From Herbiconiux sp. A18JL235 (GTDB lineage Bacteria > Actinomycetota > Actinomycetes > Actinomycetales > Microbacteriaceae): 64,000 nt of DNA. The notes beneath the pieces were generated by a model that saw only the letters and a program-made list of their open reading frames with translations, did not search any database and was not told the DNA's origin. How positions within the stretch are numbered: the stretch's first letter is position 1; each line of letters starts with the position of its first letter. The DNA is taken from the NCBI RefSeq assembly GCF_040939305.1, contig NZ_CP162511.1, forward strand, positions 2,480,001-2,544,000, given 5' to 3'. Position numbers and translations under genes: made by a program. Below are positions 52,128 to 59,277 of this stretch, in pieces.

Positions 52128-52922
52128 ATGGCATTCGACATCGACAAGTACACCGAGACCTCCACCAAGGTCGCCTGGCAAGACCTCGACTTCTCGGTCT
52201 TCCGCGACGAACCGCTCCCCGAGTCGACGCTGCGCAGCCTCCGCTACATGTGCGACGTCGAGTACCACACGGTGTGCTACCTGCGGGACATGCTGGTCAC
52301 CCCCTCGCACAAAGACGAAGACGTCACCGCCTTCATGACCATGTGGAACCGCGAGGAGTTCTGGCACGGCGAGGCCCTCGCGGCGGTGCTCGCCGAGCAC
52401 GACGTGATCGTCGACTTCGACGAGCTGAAGGCCACCCGTCTGAAGCTCGGCTGGAAGGATCGCCTCGACCCGGTGAAGCAGTCGCTGCTCGGCAACATCG
52501 TGGGCTCGGGCTTCATCGCCGTGCACATGATCTGGGGCGCCGCGAACGAGTGGTCGGCGGTCGCCGCCTACAACCGGCTCGCCGCGCTGGAGAACCACCC
52601 GGTGCTCGCCGAACTGCTGAAGCGCATCGCCAAGCAGGAGTCGCGCCACGTCGCCTTCTACGCCACCCAGGCCAGGGAGCGCCTCGAGAAGAGCAAGAAG
52701 GCCCAGGTCTTCGCCCGCTTCGCGCTCAAGAACTTCTGGGGCCCGGTCGGCTCGACCATCATGAGCGACGAGGAGGTCAAGCACGTGATGGGCCACATCA
52801 TGGGCGGGCCGGACGGCCGCAAGGAGGCGGCGAAGATCGACGCCCACATCGCCAAGATGCCCGGCCTGTCAGGCCTCACCATCGTGCAGGACTCCCTCGA
52901 CGCGCGCGGCATCGCCGCCTGA
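52128..52922 (+). CDS. Ferritin-like diiron protein, candidate lipid desaturase
   Basis: 264 residues, helical. Six diiron ligands are in place: Glu45 ('DVEYH'), Glu77-x2-His80 ('EEFWHGEAL'), Glu141 ('ANEWSA') and Glu171-x2-His174 ('ESRHVAFY'). This four-helix arrangement and the E-E-x-x-H-G spelling recall acyl-ACP desaturases (EENRHG), rather than true ferritin. By context it may desaturate or hydroxylate an acyl or alkyl chain of the cluster's lipid; formation of the plasmalogen vinyl ether is one possibility. It lacks the His-rich membrane fold of CarF/PEDS1. It is the last gene of the plus-strand operon. Confidence 0.85.
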   Translation: MAFDIDKYTETSTKVAWQDLDFSVFRDEPLPESTLRSLRYMCDVEYHTVCYLRDMLVTPSHKDEDVTAFMTMWNREEFWHGEALAAVLAEHDVIVDFDELKATRLKLGWKDRLDPVKQSLLGNIVGSGFIAVHMIWGAANEWSAVAAYNRLAALENHPVLAELLKRIAKQESRHVAFYATQARERLEKSKKAQVFARFALKNFWGPVGSTIMSDEEVKHVMGHIMGGPDGRKEAAKIDAHIAKMPGLSGLTIVQDSLDARGIAA

Positions 52923-52953
52923 CCCCGCCCTTCGGCTCGTCGGGAGTCTCGTC

Positions 52954-52959
52954 CATACT
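52954..52959 (+). promoter_or_regulatory. -10 hexamer CATACT, leaderless promoter
   Basis: Six nt before ATG 52966. It suggests the DUF1905/oxidoreductase pair is transcribed separately from the ferritin-like gene 43 bp upstream. Confidence 0.4.
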
Positions 52960-52965
52960 GGGCGT

Positions 52966-53403
52966 ATGAGGTTCACGGCGACGATTCTCGCGAGCGGTAA
53001 GAACAACACGGGCATCCCGGTGCCGGAGAGCGTGGTCGAGGCGCTCGACCGGGGCAGACGCATCCCGGTGGTGGTGACCATCGGCGACTACAGCTACCGC
53101 AGCTCGATCGTGTTCTACACGGGCCGGTTCCTCATCGCGCTGAGCGCCGAGAACCGGGAAGGGGCGGGAGTCGGTGCGGGCGACACCGTCGAGGTGGACG
53201 TCGAGGTCGACGAACAGCCGCGCGAGGTGGAGGTGCCGGCCGATCTGGCCGCTGCGCTGGCGGGCGATGCGGATGCTGCAGCCGCGTTCGCCGCGCTGTC
53301 GTACAGCAACAAGCGGCGCATCGTGCTCTCGGTGGAGGGGGCGAAGGCCGCGGCGACGCGCCAGCGCCGCATCGAGAAGGCGCTTGCGGAGTTGGTGGCA
53401 TGA
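52966..53403 (+). CDS. DUF1905/YdeI-like domain protein
   Basis: 145 residues. The N-terminal half is a DUF1905 small beta barrel ('FTATILASGKNNTGIPVPESVV'-type opening, seen here in two pieces), and the C-terminal half is the YdeI/OmpD-associated helix region: 'FAALSYSNKRRIVLSVEGAK' and 'ATRQRRIEKALAEL'. The function of this family is unsettled; it is soluble. Overlaps the following oxidoreductase gene as ATGA. Confidence 0.88.
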   Translation: MRFTATILASGKNNTGIPVPESVVEALDRGRRIPVVVTIGDYSYRSSIVFYTGRFLIALSAENREGAGVGAGDTVEVDVEVDEQPREVEVPADLAAALAGDADAAAAFAALSYSNKRRIVLSVEGAKAAATRQRRIEKALAELVA

Positions 53404-54437
53404 CGGGCACGGTGGCGCCCGGGGTGCCGGCGACCATGCGCGCTGTGGTGTACCCGGCGGCGGGGCCGCTCAGCGCATCCGACGCCTTCGTCGACGCGCA
53501 GCTCGCGGTGCCCGAGCCGGGCCCGCACGACCTGCTGGTGAGGGTCGAGGCCGTGTCGGTGAACCCGGTCGACGTCAAGCGACGGGCGAGCGCGACCCCG
53601 CCCGAGGGCGGCGGGGTGCTCGGGTACGACGCGGCCGGGACGGTCGTGGCCGTGGGCGAGGCGGTGGAGCTGTTCGCGGTGGGCGACGAGGTGTTCTACG
53701 CCGGCAGCGTCGTGCGCCAGGGCACAGACGCGGAGTACCACGCCGTGGACGAGCGCATCGTGGGGCGGAAGCCCCGCACGCTGTCGTTCGCCGAGGCCGC
53801 CGCCCTGCCGCTCACGAGCATCACGGCCTGGGAGGGACTCGTCGACCAGCTCGGGTTGGGGCGCGACTCCCGCGGCACCCTGCTCGTGCTGGGCGCAGCG
53901 GGCGGTGTCGGGTCGATGGTCGTGCAGCTGGCGAAGACGATCACCGGGGCGAGAGTCGTCGCCACCGCGTCGCGCCCCGAGACGGTGTCGTGGGTGCGCG
54001 GGCTCGGCGCCGACCACGTCGTCGACCACAGCGGCGACCTCGCCGCGGAGCTGGCCGAGGTGGCGCCCGAGGGGGTCGACTGGGTGTTCAGCACGCAGCG
54101 CACCCGCGAGAACCTCGAGCTGTTCGTCGAGGTGCTGAAGCCCTTCGGCCGCATCGTGGCGATCGACGACCCCACGGGGCTCGACGTCGGGGCGCTGAAG
54201 CCCAAGGCGCTCTCGTTCTCGTGGGAGTACATGTTCGCCCGGTCGACCTTCGGCACCGCCGATCGGATCGAACAGCACCGCCTACTCGACTCGGTGGCCG
54301 AGCTCGTCGACTCCGGGGCCGTGCGCAGCACCGTCACCCGCGTCATCACGCCGATCGACGCCGCGGGGCTCGCCGAGGCCCATGGCATCGTCGAGTCGGG
54401 GCGGAGCATCGGCAAGGTCGTGCTCTCCAGGAGCTGA
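53400..54437 (+). CDS. Zinc-free quinone oxidoreductase-like NADP(H) enzyme (MDR family)
   Basis: 345 residues, medium-chain dehydrogenase/reductase. GroES-like N-terminal lobe ('LLVRVEAVSVNPVDVKRRA'), then a Rossmann lobe with 'LLVLGAAGGVGSMVVQLAK'. The zinc-binding Cys/His cluster of alcohol dehydrogenases is absent, so it belongs with quinone oxidoreductase/ZADH-like enzymes. The substrate is unknown. It is translationally coupled to the DUF1905 gene. Its 3' 156 bp overlap the 3' end of the convergent membrane-protein gene. Confidence 0.9.
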   Translation: MTGTVAPGVPATMRAVVYPAAGPLSASDAFVDAQLAVPEPGPHDLLVRVEAVSVNPVDVKRRASATPPEGGGVLGYDAAGTVVAVGEAVELFAVGDEVFYAGSVVRQGTDAEYHAVDERIVGRKPRTLSFAEAAALPLTSITAWEGLVDQLGLGRDSRGTLLVLGAAGGVGSMVVQLAKTITGARVVATASRPETVSWVRGLGADHVVDHSGDLAAELAEVAPEGVDWVFSTQRTRENLELFVEVLKPFGRIVAIDDPTGLDVGALKPKALSFSWEYMFARSTFGTADRIEQHRLLDSVAELVDSGAVRSTVTRVITPIDAAGLAEAHGIVESGRSIGKVVLSRS

Positions 54438-56273
54438 GGGCGGAGCCGTCGGCACGACCCGGCAGACCAGCACGGCGCTCACCGGCACGGCGAGCCAGAT
54501 CACGGCGACCACGGTGAACATCTCGGCGTCGTAGTCGAGCACGATCGTCGTGGCGAAGGTGCCGAGGATAGCCAGCTGGAGCGCGCTGGCCGCGACGAGC
54601 CTGCGGGCGGTGGTGCGCGCATCCGCCACCGGGGCCGGGCTGAGGAAGAGGAACGCGACGAGCGACAGCACGACGACCAGCGGTCGGTCGAGCGCGTCCG
54701 ACCAGACGGCGGGCAGCAGCTCGCCGGCGTGGATGGCCACCACCGGGATGACAGCGAGGCGCAGGAGCATGCCGCGGTCGAGGAGGGGCGGGAGGCCGCG
54801 CGCACGGCGCACCTCCCCCGCCACGAACGCGACGACGACGAGGGCGACGAGCAGCACGACCACCTGGGTGGGCGACGCCCAGAACGCCGGCACCTCGGTG
54901 TCGCGCAGCTGGAGGGTGAGGCTGAGGGTCATCGGCACGAGATACACCAGGCCGACGACGGCACCGACCCGCCCCGTGGTGCCGCGATAGCGCGACAGCA
55001 CGGCGAGCGGCAGGAGCACGAGCACGACGACGAGGCCGGCGAGGTGGATCCAGCCGAGCTGCGACGAGGGGTCGGTGATCGACCCGGTGACGAACAGCAC
55101 GACGAAGAGCACGACGGCGGCGCCGACCAGCACCAGGTTCGACAGACCCGCGGCGAGGGTGACGATCACCGTGACGGCGCGCTGGCCCCGCGCGGCGAAG
55201 GGGCGACGGGTCGAGCGCAGGGCGAAGCCGACGATGAGCAGGGCGAGCAGCAGGGCGTGGGGCCAGGAGCTCCAGGTGCGGAGACTCCACAGCTCAGACT
55301 CGAGCTCGCCGAACACCTCGTTGAGCGGCCCGAAGCGCAGCACAAGCAGCACCGCGACAGCGGCGAGCACCGCCGCCGTGAGTACCGGCGGGAGGGCACG
55401 CCGGTCGAGGCTGCCCGCCGTCGAGTTCGCCGACTCCGCCGCGGCGGCGACACCGGAGAGGGTGACGAAGCCGGTGACGGCGACCGCGGTCACCCCGAGC
55501 ACGGTGTAGGAGGAGACGAGGGAGAGGGGGATCTCGCTGGTGTAGCCGTCGAGAGCGAGCGGCACCCAGGTCGACGCGGTCGCGAGGCCGGCGAGGGCGA
55601 CGAAGAGGGTGCGGGGGCGGGGGCTCGGGTGGCCGTCGGGGCGCTCGGGGCGCCCGGCTCGTTCGGGGCGCTCGGAGAGTTCAGCGCGCTCGGCTCGTTC
55701 AGGGCGCTCGGCGAGTTCAGCGCGCTCGGCGTGCTCAGCGCGCTCGGTCGCGATCGCCGCGGTGGCGCGCCCGCCCGCGACGGCCGCCAGGACGGTTGCC
55801 GCCACCGCGAGCAGCAGGGTGACCGCGAGGCCCGCGAACGCACCGGCGGTCACGAGGAAGAACACGGGCGCGAGCGACGACACGAAGGCCACGAACGCCG
55901 CGCCCACCGTGGCCCGCGGCCGCGCGCGCAGGAGCAGCAGCACCACCGCGGCGGCTCCGACGAGTGCGCTCGTGCCGAGCAGCACGCTCCACACCACGAG
56001 GAAGCGACCGTTCTCCCCCACCCCGGCCGTGGCGGCACGGAAGGAGTCGGCGCCGAAGGGGTCGTCGCCGAACGGCTCGATGAGGCCGGGGACGAGGAGG
56101 GCGAGGGCGATCGCGATCCAGGCCGCCCACAGCACCACGACGACCGCGCCGAGCGGCCTCGGGATGCGGTCGGGGCGCACGCGGAGCGGCCGTCGCGCGA
56201 CCTCGATCAGCCAGCCGGGCACGCGACGCGCACTCACCGACGGTGTCGCCGCTGGGGTGGGATGCTCGCTCAC
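54282..56273 (-). CDS. Polytopic membrane protein of unknown function
   Basis: 663 residues with roughly 14-16 hydrophobic segments, from 'LGAVVVVLWAAWIAIALALLV' (in two halves) to 'VVAVIWLAVPVSAVLVCRVV'. No transporter signature is recognised. Between helices near residues 175-215 lies a charged Ala-Glu-Arg linker encoded by an 18-bp minisatellite. The start is GTG 56273 with GGAG 4 nt upstream. The C-terminal ~52 residues are hydrophilic and are encoded opposite the end of the quinone-reductase gene, so the tail may be a late extension. Confidence 0.78.
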   Translation of the reverse strand: MSEHPTPAATPSVSARRVPGWLIEVARRPLRVRPDRIPRPLGAVVVVLWAAWIAIALALLVPGLIEPFGDDPFGADSFRAATAGVGENGRFLVVWSVLLGTSALVGAAAVVLLLLRARPRATVGAAFVAFVSSLAPVFFLVTAGAFAGLAVTLLLAVAATVLAAVAGGRATAAIATERAEHAERAELAERPERAERAELSERPERAGRPERPDGHPSPRPRTLFVALAGLATASTWVPLALDGYTSEIPLSLVSSYTVLGVTAVAVTGFVTLSGVAAAAESANSTAGSLDRRALPPVLTAAVLAAVAVLLVLRFGPLNEVFGELESELWSLRTWSSWPHALLLALLIVGFALRSTRRPFAARGQRAVTVIVTLAAGLSNLVLVGAAVVLFVVLFVTGSITDPSSQLGWIHLAGLVVVLVLLPLAVLSRYRGTTGRVGAVVGLVYLVPMTLSLTLQLRDTEVPAFWASPTQVVVLLVALVVVAFVAGEVRRARGLPPLLDRGMLLRLAVIPVVAIHAGELLPAVWSDALDRPLVVVLSLVAFLFLSPAPVADARTTARRLVAASALQLAILGTFATTIVLDYDAEMFTVVAVIWLAVPVSAVLVCRVVPTAPPSAPGEHDLADAPPRLDDAMGLGEPRGVDRRDDAGDGAAHGPGVDELGHRVE
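55658..55747 (-). repeat. 18-bp minisatellite inside the membrane-protein gene
   Basis: Five tandem 18-bp units (consensus on the plus strand near cgagttcagcgcgctcgg) with a few substitutions each. They encode six-residue units of the Ala/Pro-Glu-Arg-Ala-Glu-Leu kind and keep the frame, so copy number can vary without breaking the gene. Confidence 0.8.
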
Positions 56274-56382
56274 GACTCCAGTGTGCCGAAGCGGGGCGCC
56301 TCGGGGTGGGTGGATTGCGCGACGCAACCTCGGTGCAATGCCCGGGCCGCGCATCCTGATCACCGCATGCTCGACAGGTGTC

Positions 56383-56388
56383 TAGGAT
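56383..56388 (+). promoter_or_regulatory. -10 hexamer TAGGAT, leaderless promoter
   Basis: Six nt before ATG 56395; no ribosome site is present. Confidence 0.5.
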
Positions 56389-56394
56389 GAGCGC

Positions 56395-56724
56395 ATGACT
56401 CGCATCTCGAAGCTCGACGTGATGGGCATCGTCTCGGTGGTGCTCCTGGTGGCCGGCATCGTCACCTGGTGGGCAGCCGTGTCGTCGGGCTTCTCCTTCA
56501 GCTACACGACGGTGGGCGGGGCGTACCAGCCGGCTGACTCGTCAGGGTCGTTCGTCTCGTCGCAGCCGCCGTTCGTGCCGCTCGGCACCCCCGCCATCGG
56601 CGGGGTGCTGTACATCGCGACGACGCCGATGGTGGCGGGGCTCACGCTCGCCACGCTCGGCGCGATCGGCACCGCACTTGCGGTGGGCAATCGCGTCGGG
56701 CGGGCGAGCCGGCCTCTGTTCTAG
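56395..56724 (+). CDS. Small membrane protein with two helices, unknown function
   Basis: 109 residues. Two hydrophobic helices ('VSVVLLVAGIVTWWAAVSS' and 'MVAGLTLATLGAIGTALAV') flank an external loop of about 45 residues rich in Ser, Gly and Pro. No family is recognised. The leaderless promoter hexamer supports the start. Its TAG stop lies within CTAG, a sequence that also holds the TAG of the convergent FHA gene. Confidence 0.7.
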   Translation: MTRISKLDVMGIVSVVLLVAGIVTWWAAVSSGFSFSYTTVGGAYQPADSSGSFVSSQPPFVPLGTPAIGGVLYIATTPMVAGLTLATLGAIGTALAVGNRVGRASRPLF

Positions 56725-57629
56725 TCGGGGTCGGTGACCCGGCCGCCGAGGGGCGACGGGCCACCACGCGGCGGCTGCTTGCGCTGGCGGGAGAGCTCGC
56801 CGCCGAGACGACCGCCGTACGGCCGGCCGTGGTCGGCGAACTCCTCGCGGAAGTAGGCGAGCTTCCACTCGCCCAGATCGATCCGCGCTCCCGTGCGCAG
56901 GATGCGTCCCCGCGGCGGCCTGCCGCCGACCGGGCCGTCTTCGCGCGCGTGCCCGCCGCCCGTCGGCTCGATGTCGTAGAGCACGTACTCGTCGTCGTCT
57001 TCGTGGCGCACCTCGGCGTGGTACGGAGCGAGGCCGTCGAGCCGCAGATCGGCGTCGGCAGCCGACCCGATCACGGTGCGGTCGGGAAGGAGGTCGAACT
57101 CACGCGGAGGCCGCCCGTCCCAGTTCTCCGAGCCGATCACGAAGATGAGCCGCGGGCGCCCGGAGCCCGGCAGGTAGTGCGTCGTGGTGACCCTGCGGCG
57201 CACGAAGCGGTTCACCGTCGGCACCAGCGGGAGCGGCGTGGAGGGCGGCACCGGGAAGGTGAGCGCGCGACCGGTGTTGCGCCGCACGAGCAGCGGTGCG
57301 ACGGCGGCGAGGGAGCCCAGCCTGATGTGGGGCGAGCCCGTGACGAGCCGTTGCAGGCGGCTCTTCCGCACCTCACCGAGCTGCAGGATGGGCCCGTCGG
57401 GCCCGTCGAGCCGCACCGAGATGCCGCGTGCTGCGAGCGCCTCCGCCACGACGGTGAGCTCGGCGAGCGAGCGCCTGCCGTTGCCGGGAAGCCTCGAGGG
57501 GTCGCTGACCACGATGCGCACCTCGGTGCCCGAGGCGGTGATGGTGCCCTCGAACGGCGTGGGGTCGGCGTCGTCGCCGGAGCCCCGCTCGGTCTCGGAG
57601 AACGTCAGGTCGATGTCGAGCCGGACCAT
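56721..57629 (-). CDS. FHA domain protein
   Basis: 302 residues. The middle (about residues 160-265) is an FHA domain: 'LLPDRTVIGSAADADLRLD' (the expected Gly-Arg is Gly-Ser) and 'PYHAEVRHEDDDEYVLYDIE'. The N-terminal ~130 residues look like a separate alpha/beta domain with 'LAELTVVAEALAARGISVR'. The C-terminus is Arg/Gly/Pro-rich and disordered. The Arg that grips phosphate in FHA domains appears replaced by Ser, so phospho-binding may be weak or lost. It lies 13 bp after the 92-residue gene and is probably co-transcribed with it. Confidence 0.82.
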   Translation of the reverse strand: MVRLDIDLTFSETERGSGDDADPTPFEGTITASGTEVRIVVSDPSRLPGNGRRSLAELTVVAEALAARGISVRLDGPDGPILQLGEVRKSRLQRLVTGSPHIRLGSLAAVAPLLVRRNTGRALTFPVPPSTPLPLVPTVNRFVRRRVTTTHYLPGSGRPRLIFVIGSENWDGRPPREFDLLPDRTVIGSAADADLRLDGLAPYHAEVRHEDDDEYVLYDIEPTGGGHAREDGPVGGRPPRGRILRTGARIDLGEWKLAYFREEFADHGRPYGGRLGGELSRQRKQPPRGGPSPLGGRVTDPD

Positions 57630-57642
57630 GACGGCACCGCCC

Positions 57643-57921
57643 TCAGCTGCCGCGGTGCGGGTCGGAGCCGGCGGCCTGGTCGTCGCTCGTGGTGACCCGC
57701 AGGGTGCCGTTCAGCTTCCAGGTCGCTCGCGGCGCATCCGGACCGATGTCTCGCGGAACCTCGACCGTCATGTCGATGAAGCTGTAGTTGACCGCGGCGC
57801 CGCGACCGGTGAGATACGACCACATCTCGCGGCCGAGATCGGTCCAGTCGGTGATGGAGTGGCTCTCGGGCCCCGAGGCGTTCGCAAAGGGGTCTGAGCC
57901 GGTGTTCGTGGTGTCGGACAT
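57643..57921 (-). CDS. Hypothetical 92-residue protein
   Basis: I do not recognise this protein. It is soluble and acidic at the start ('MSDTTNTGSDPFANASG'), with a helix 'DWTDLGREMWSYLTGRG' and beta-like strands 'NYSFIDMTVEVPRD' and 'WKLNGTLRVTTSD'. An AAAGGA ribosome site lies 9 nt upstream. It heads a two-gene unit with the FHA protein, so a role tied to that protein is likely. Confidence 0.75.
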   Translation of the reverse strand: MSDTTNTGSDPFANASGPESHSITDWTDLGREMWSYLTGRGAAVNYSFIDMTVEVPRDIGPDAPRATWKLNGTLRVTTSDDQAAGSDPHRGS

Positions 57922-57946
57922 GGGGTGCGTCCTTTCTCGTGTCGGG

Positions 57947-57975
57947 ATCGTACCTCTGTACCTACCACCAGTCCA
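57947..57975 (-). promoter_or_regulatory. Promoter of the 92-residue/FHA gene pair
   Basis: On the minus strand TGGACT (57970-57975), a 17-bp spacer and TACGAT (57947-57952), 25 nt before the ATG, with a ribosome site in between. The 114-bp gap holds nothing else recognisable. Confidence 0.5.
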
Positions 57976-58035
57976 GCGACAGTGGGCGATACACCTCCGA
58001 CTATCCGTGGAGCGCAGTGGCCGGCCGCTCGCGCG

Positions 58036-59262
58036 TCACCCTCGGCGAGCCTGCTCCGCGAGCCCCCGGTACACCTCGAAGGCCTCGTTGCGCACGCGCT
58101 CGAGGCCGAGGTCGGCTCCGCGCACGAGGTCGACGATGCCGAAGTGCAGCATCCAGTCGTCGGGCTTCAGCTGGTCGAATCGGTACAGCCAGTCGACCAT
58201 GGAGAAGAACGGGAACCAGGTGAACCCGACGATGTCGTGACCGTCTCGACGCAGCTCGGCGAGTACCTCGGCCGATTCGCGCATCCAGGCGATCTTCTCG
58301 GCGGGGCTGCCGACGAGCGAGGTCTCGGTGACCGCGATCGGCAGGCCGTAGCGCTCGGAGTACAGCTCGATGAGGGTGCGCAGTCCCCCGCCGTCGTTGT
58401 GCACCGGCTTCAGCACCCCGTCGACGAACTCGCCGGTGGTGAAGTGGGGGTAGTAGTTGACGCCGATCACGTCGGGAACGACGGGGTTGTCGCGGAACCA
58501 CTGCAGCTCGGCCTCGGTGACCCCGTGGGAGGTCAGCCACGGATGCAGGGCCGAGTTCTCGTCGAACCGCCCGGTGATGAGGTCGAGGGCAACGAAGCGC
58601 CGCTCCTCCAGCAGCTCGCGCGACATCAGCGGCGACTCGCCCTCACCGCGGTAGAGGAACCCGGCGTCGACGTGGACGAAGGCGGCGGCGGGATGCACGG
58701 CGGCGATCTCCTGCTGGGTGCGCACCATGCCGCGAGCGAGCTGCATCGTCACCGTGACGAATCCGTCGTGCCCGGAGAGGTACGGCGGCCACTTCGCGTT
58801 CTCACCGCACCACTCCGCGTTGACGAGCGGCTCGTTGAGCGGGGTGAAGTCGGTGAACACGTCGCTGTAGCGCTCCGCCACCGCCCGACCATAGGCGGCG
58901 ACCCGCTCGGGGTAGGAGGAGTTGAGGAACGAGTTCTCGAGCCACAGCGGGGTGCCGTAGTGCATGAGGTCGACGATGCAGCGCAGACCGAGCTCGCGCA
59001 TGCGCCGGGCGACCTGGTCGATCCACGACCAGTCGAACTCGCCCGGCCGCGGCTCGACGAGGTACCAGGGGATCCCCCAGCGCAGGAACTCGGCGCCGCT
59101 CTCGGCGACGAGCTCGAGGTCGCCCTCCCAGCGCGCGTAGTGCTGCGTGAGCTCGTACTCGTCGAGCTTGCGGTGCCCGAGGGCCTCCTGCGGGATGAAG
59201 GTGTCTTCGATGCCGACGCCGTAGTGCAGGCGGCCGTCTCGGAACCAGGGGGTGTCGCTCAC
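58036..59262 (-). CDS. GH1-like family glycosidase (clan GH-A)
   Basis: 408 residues, TIM-barrel. Acid/base Glu144 in 'FTPLNEPLVNAEWCG' and candidate nucleophile Glu313 in 'PIAVTETSLVGS' occupy the GH1 positions (usual spellings T-x-N-E-P and I/V-T-E-N-G). 'GVNYYPHFTTGEFVDG' matches the GH1 substrate loop. No signal peptide, so it works on sugars already imported. The start is GTG 59262 with AAAGGA 5 nt upstream. It is the last gene of the sugar ABC operon. The exact sugar is unknown; beta-linked glucoside or galactoside is likely. Confidence 0.86.
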   Translation of the reverse strand: MSDTPWFRDGRLHYGVGIEDTFIPQEALGHRKLDEYELTQHYARWEGDLELVAESGAEFLRWGIPWYLVEPRPGEFDWSWIDQVARRMRELGLRCIVDLMHYGTPLWLENSFLNSSYPERVAAYGRAVAERYSDVFTDFTPLNEPLVNAEWCGENAKWPPYLSGHDGFVTVTMQLARGMVRTQQEIAAVHPAAAFVHVDAGFLYRGEGESPLMSRELLEERRFVALDLITGRFDENSALHPWLTSHGVTEAELQWFRDNPVVPDVIGVNYYPHFTTGEFVDGVLKPVHNDGGGLRTLIELYSERYGLPIAVTETSLVGSPAEKIAWMRESAEVLAELRRDGHDIVGFTWFPFFSMVDWLYRFDQLKPDDWMLHFGIVDLVRGADLGLERVRNEAFEVYRGLAEQARRG

Positions 59263-59277
59263 GCGGCATCCTTTCGT

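Noticed and set aside
55658..55747. Possible CRISPR-like direct repeats
   Set aside because: The units are contiguous 18-bp tandem repeats with no spacers, inside a coding frame.
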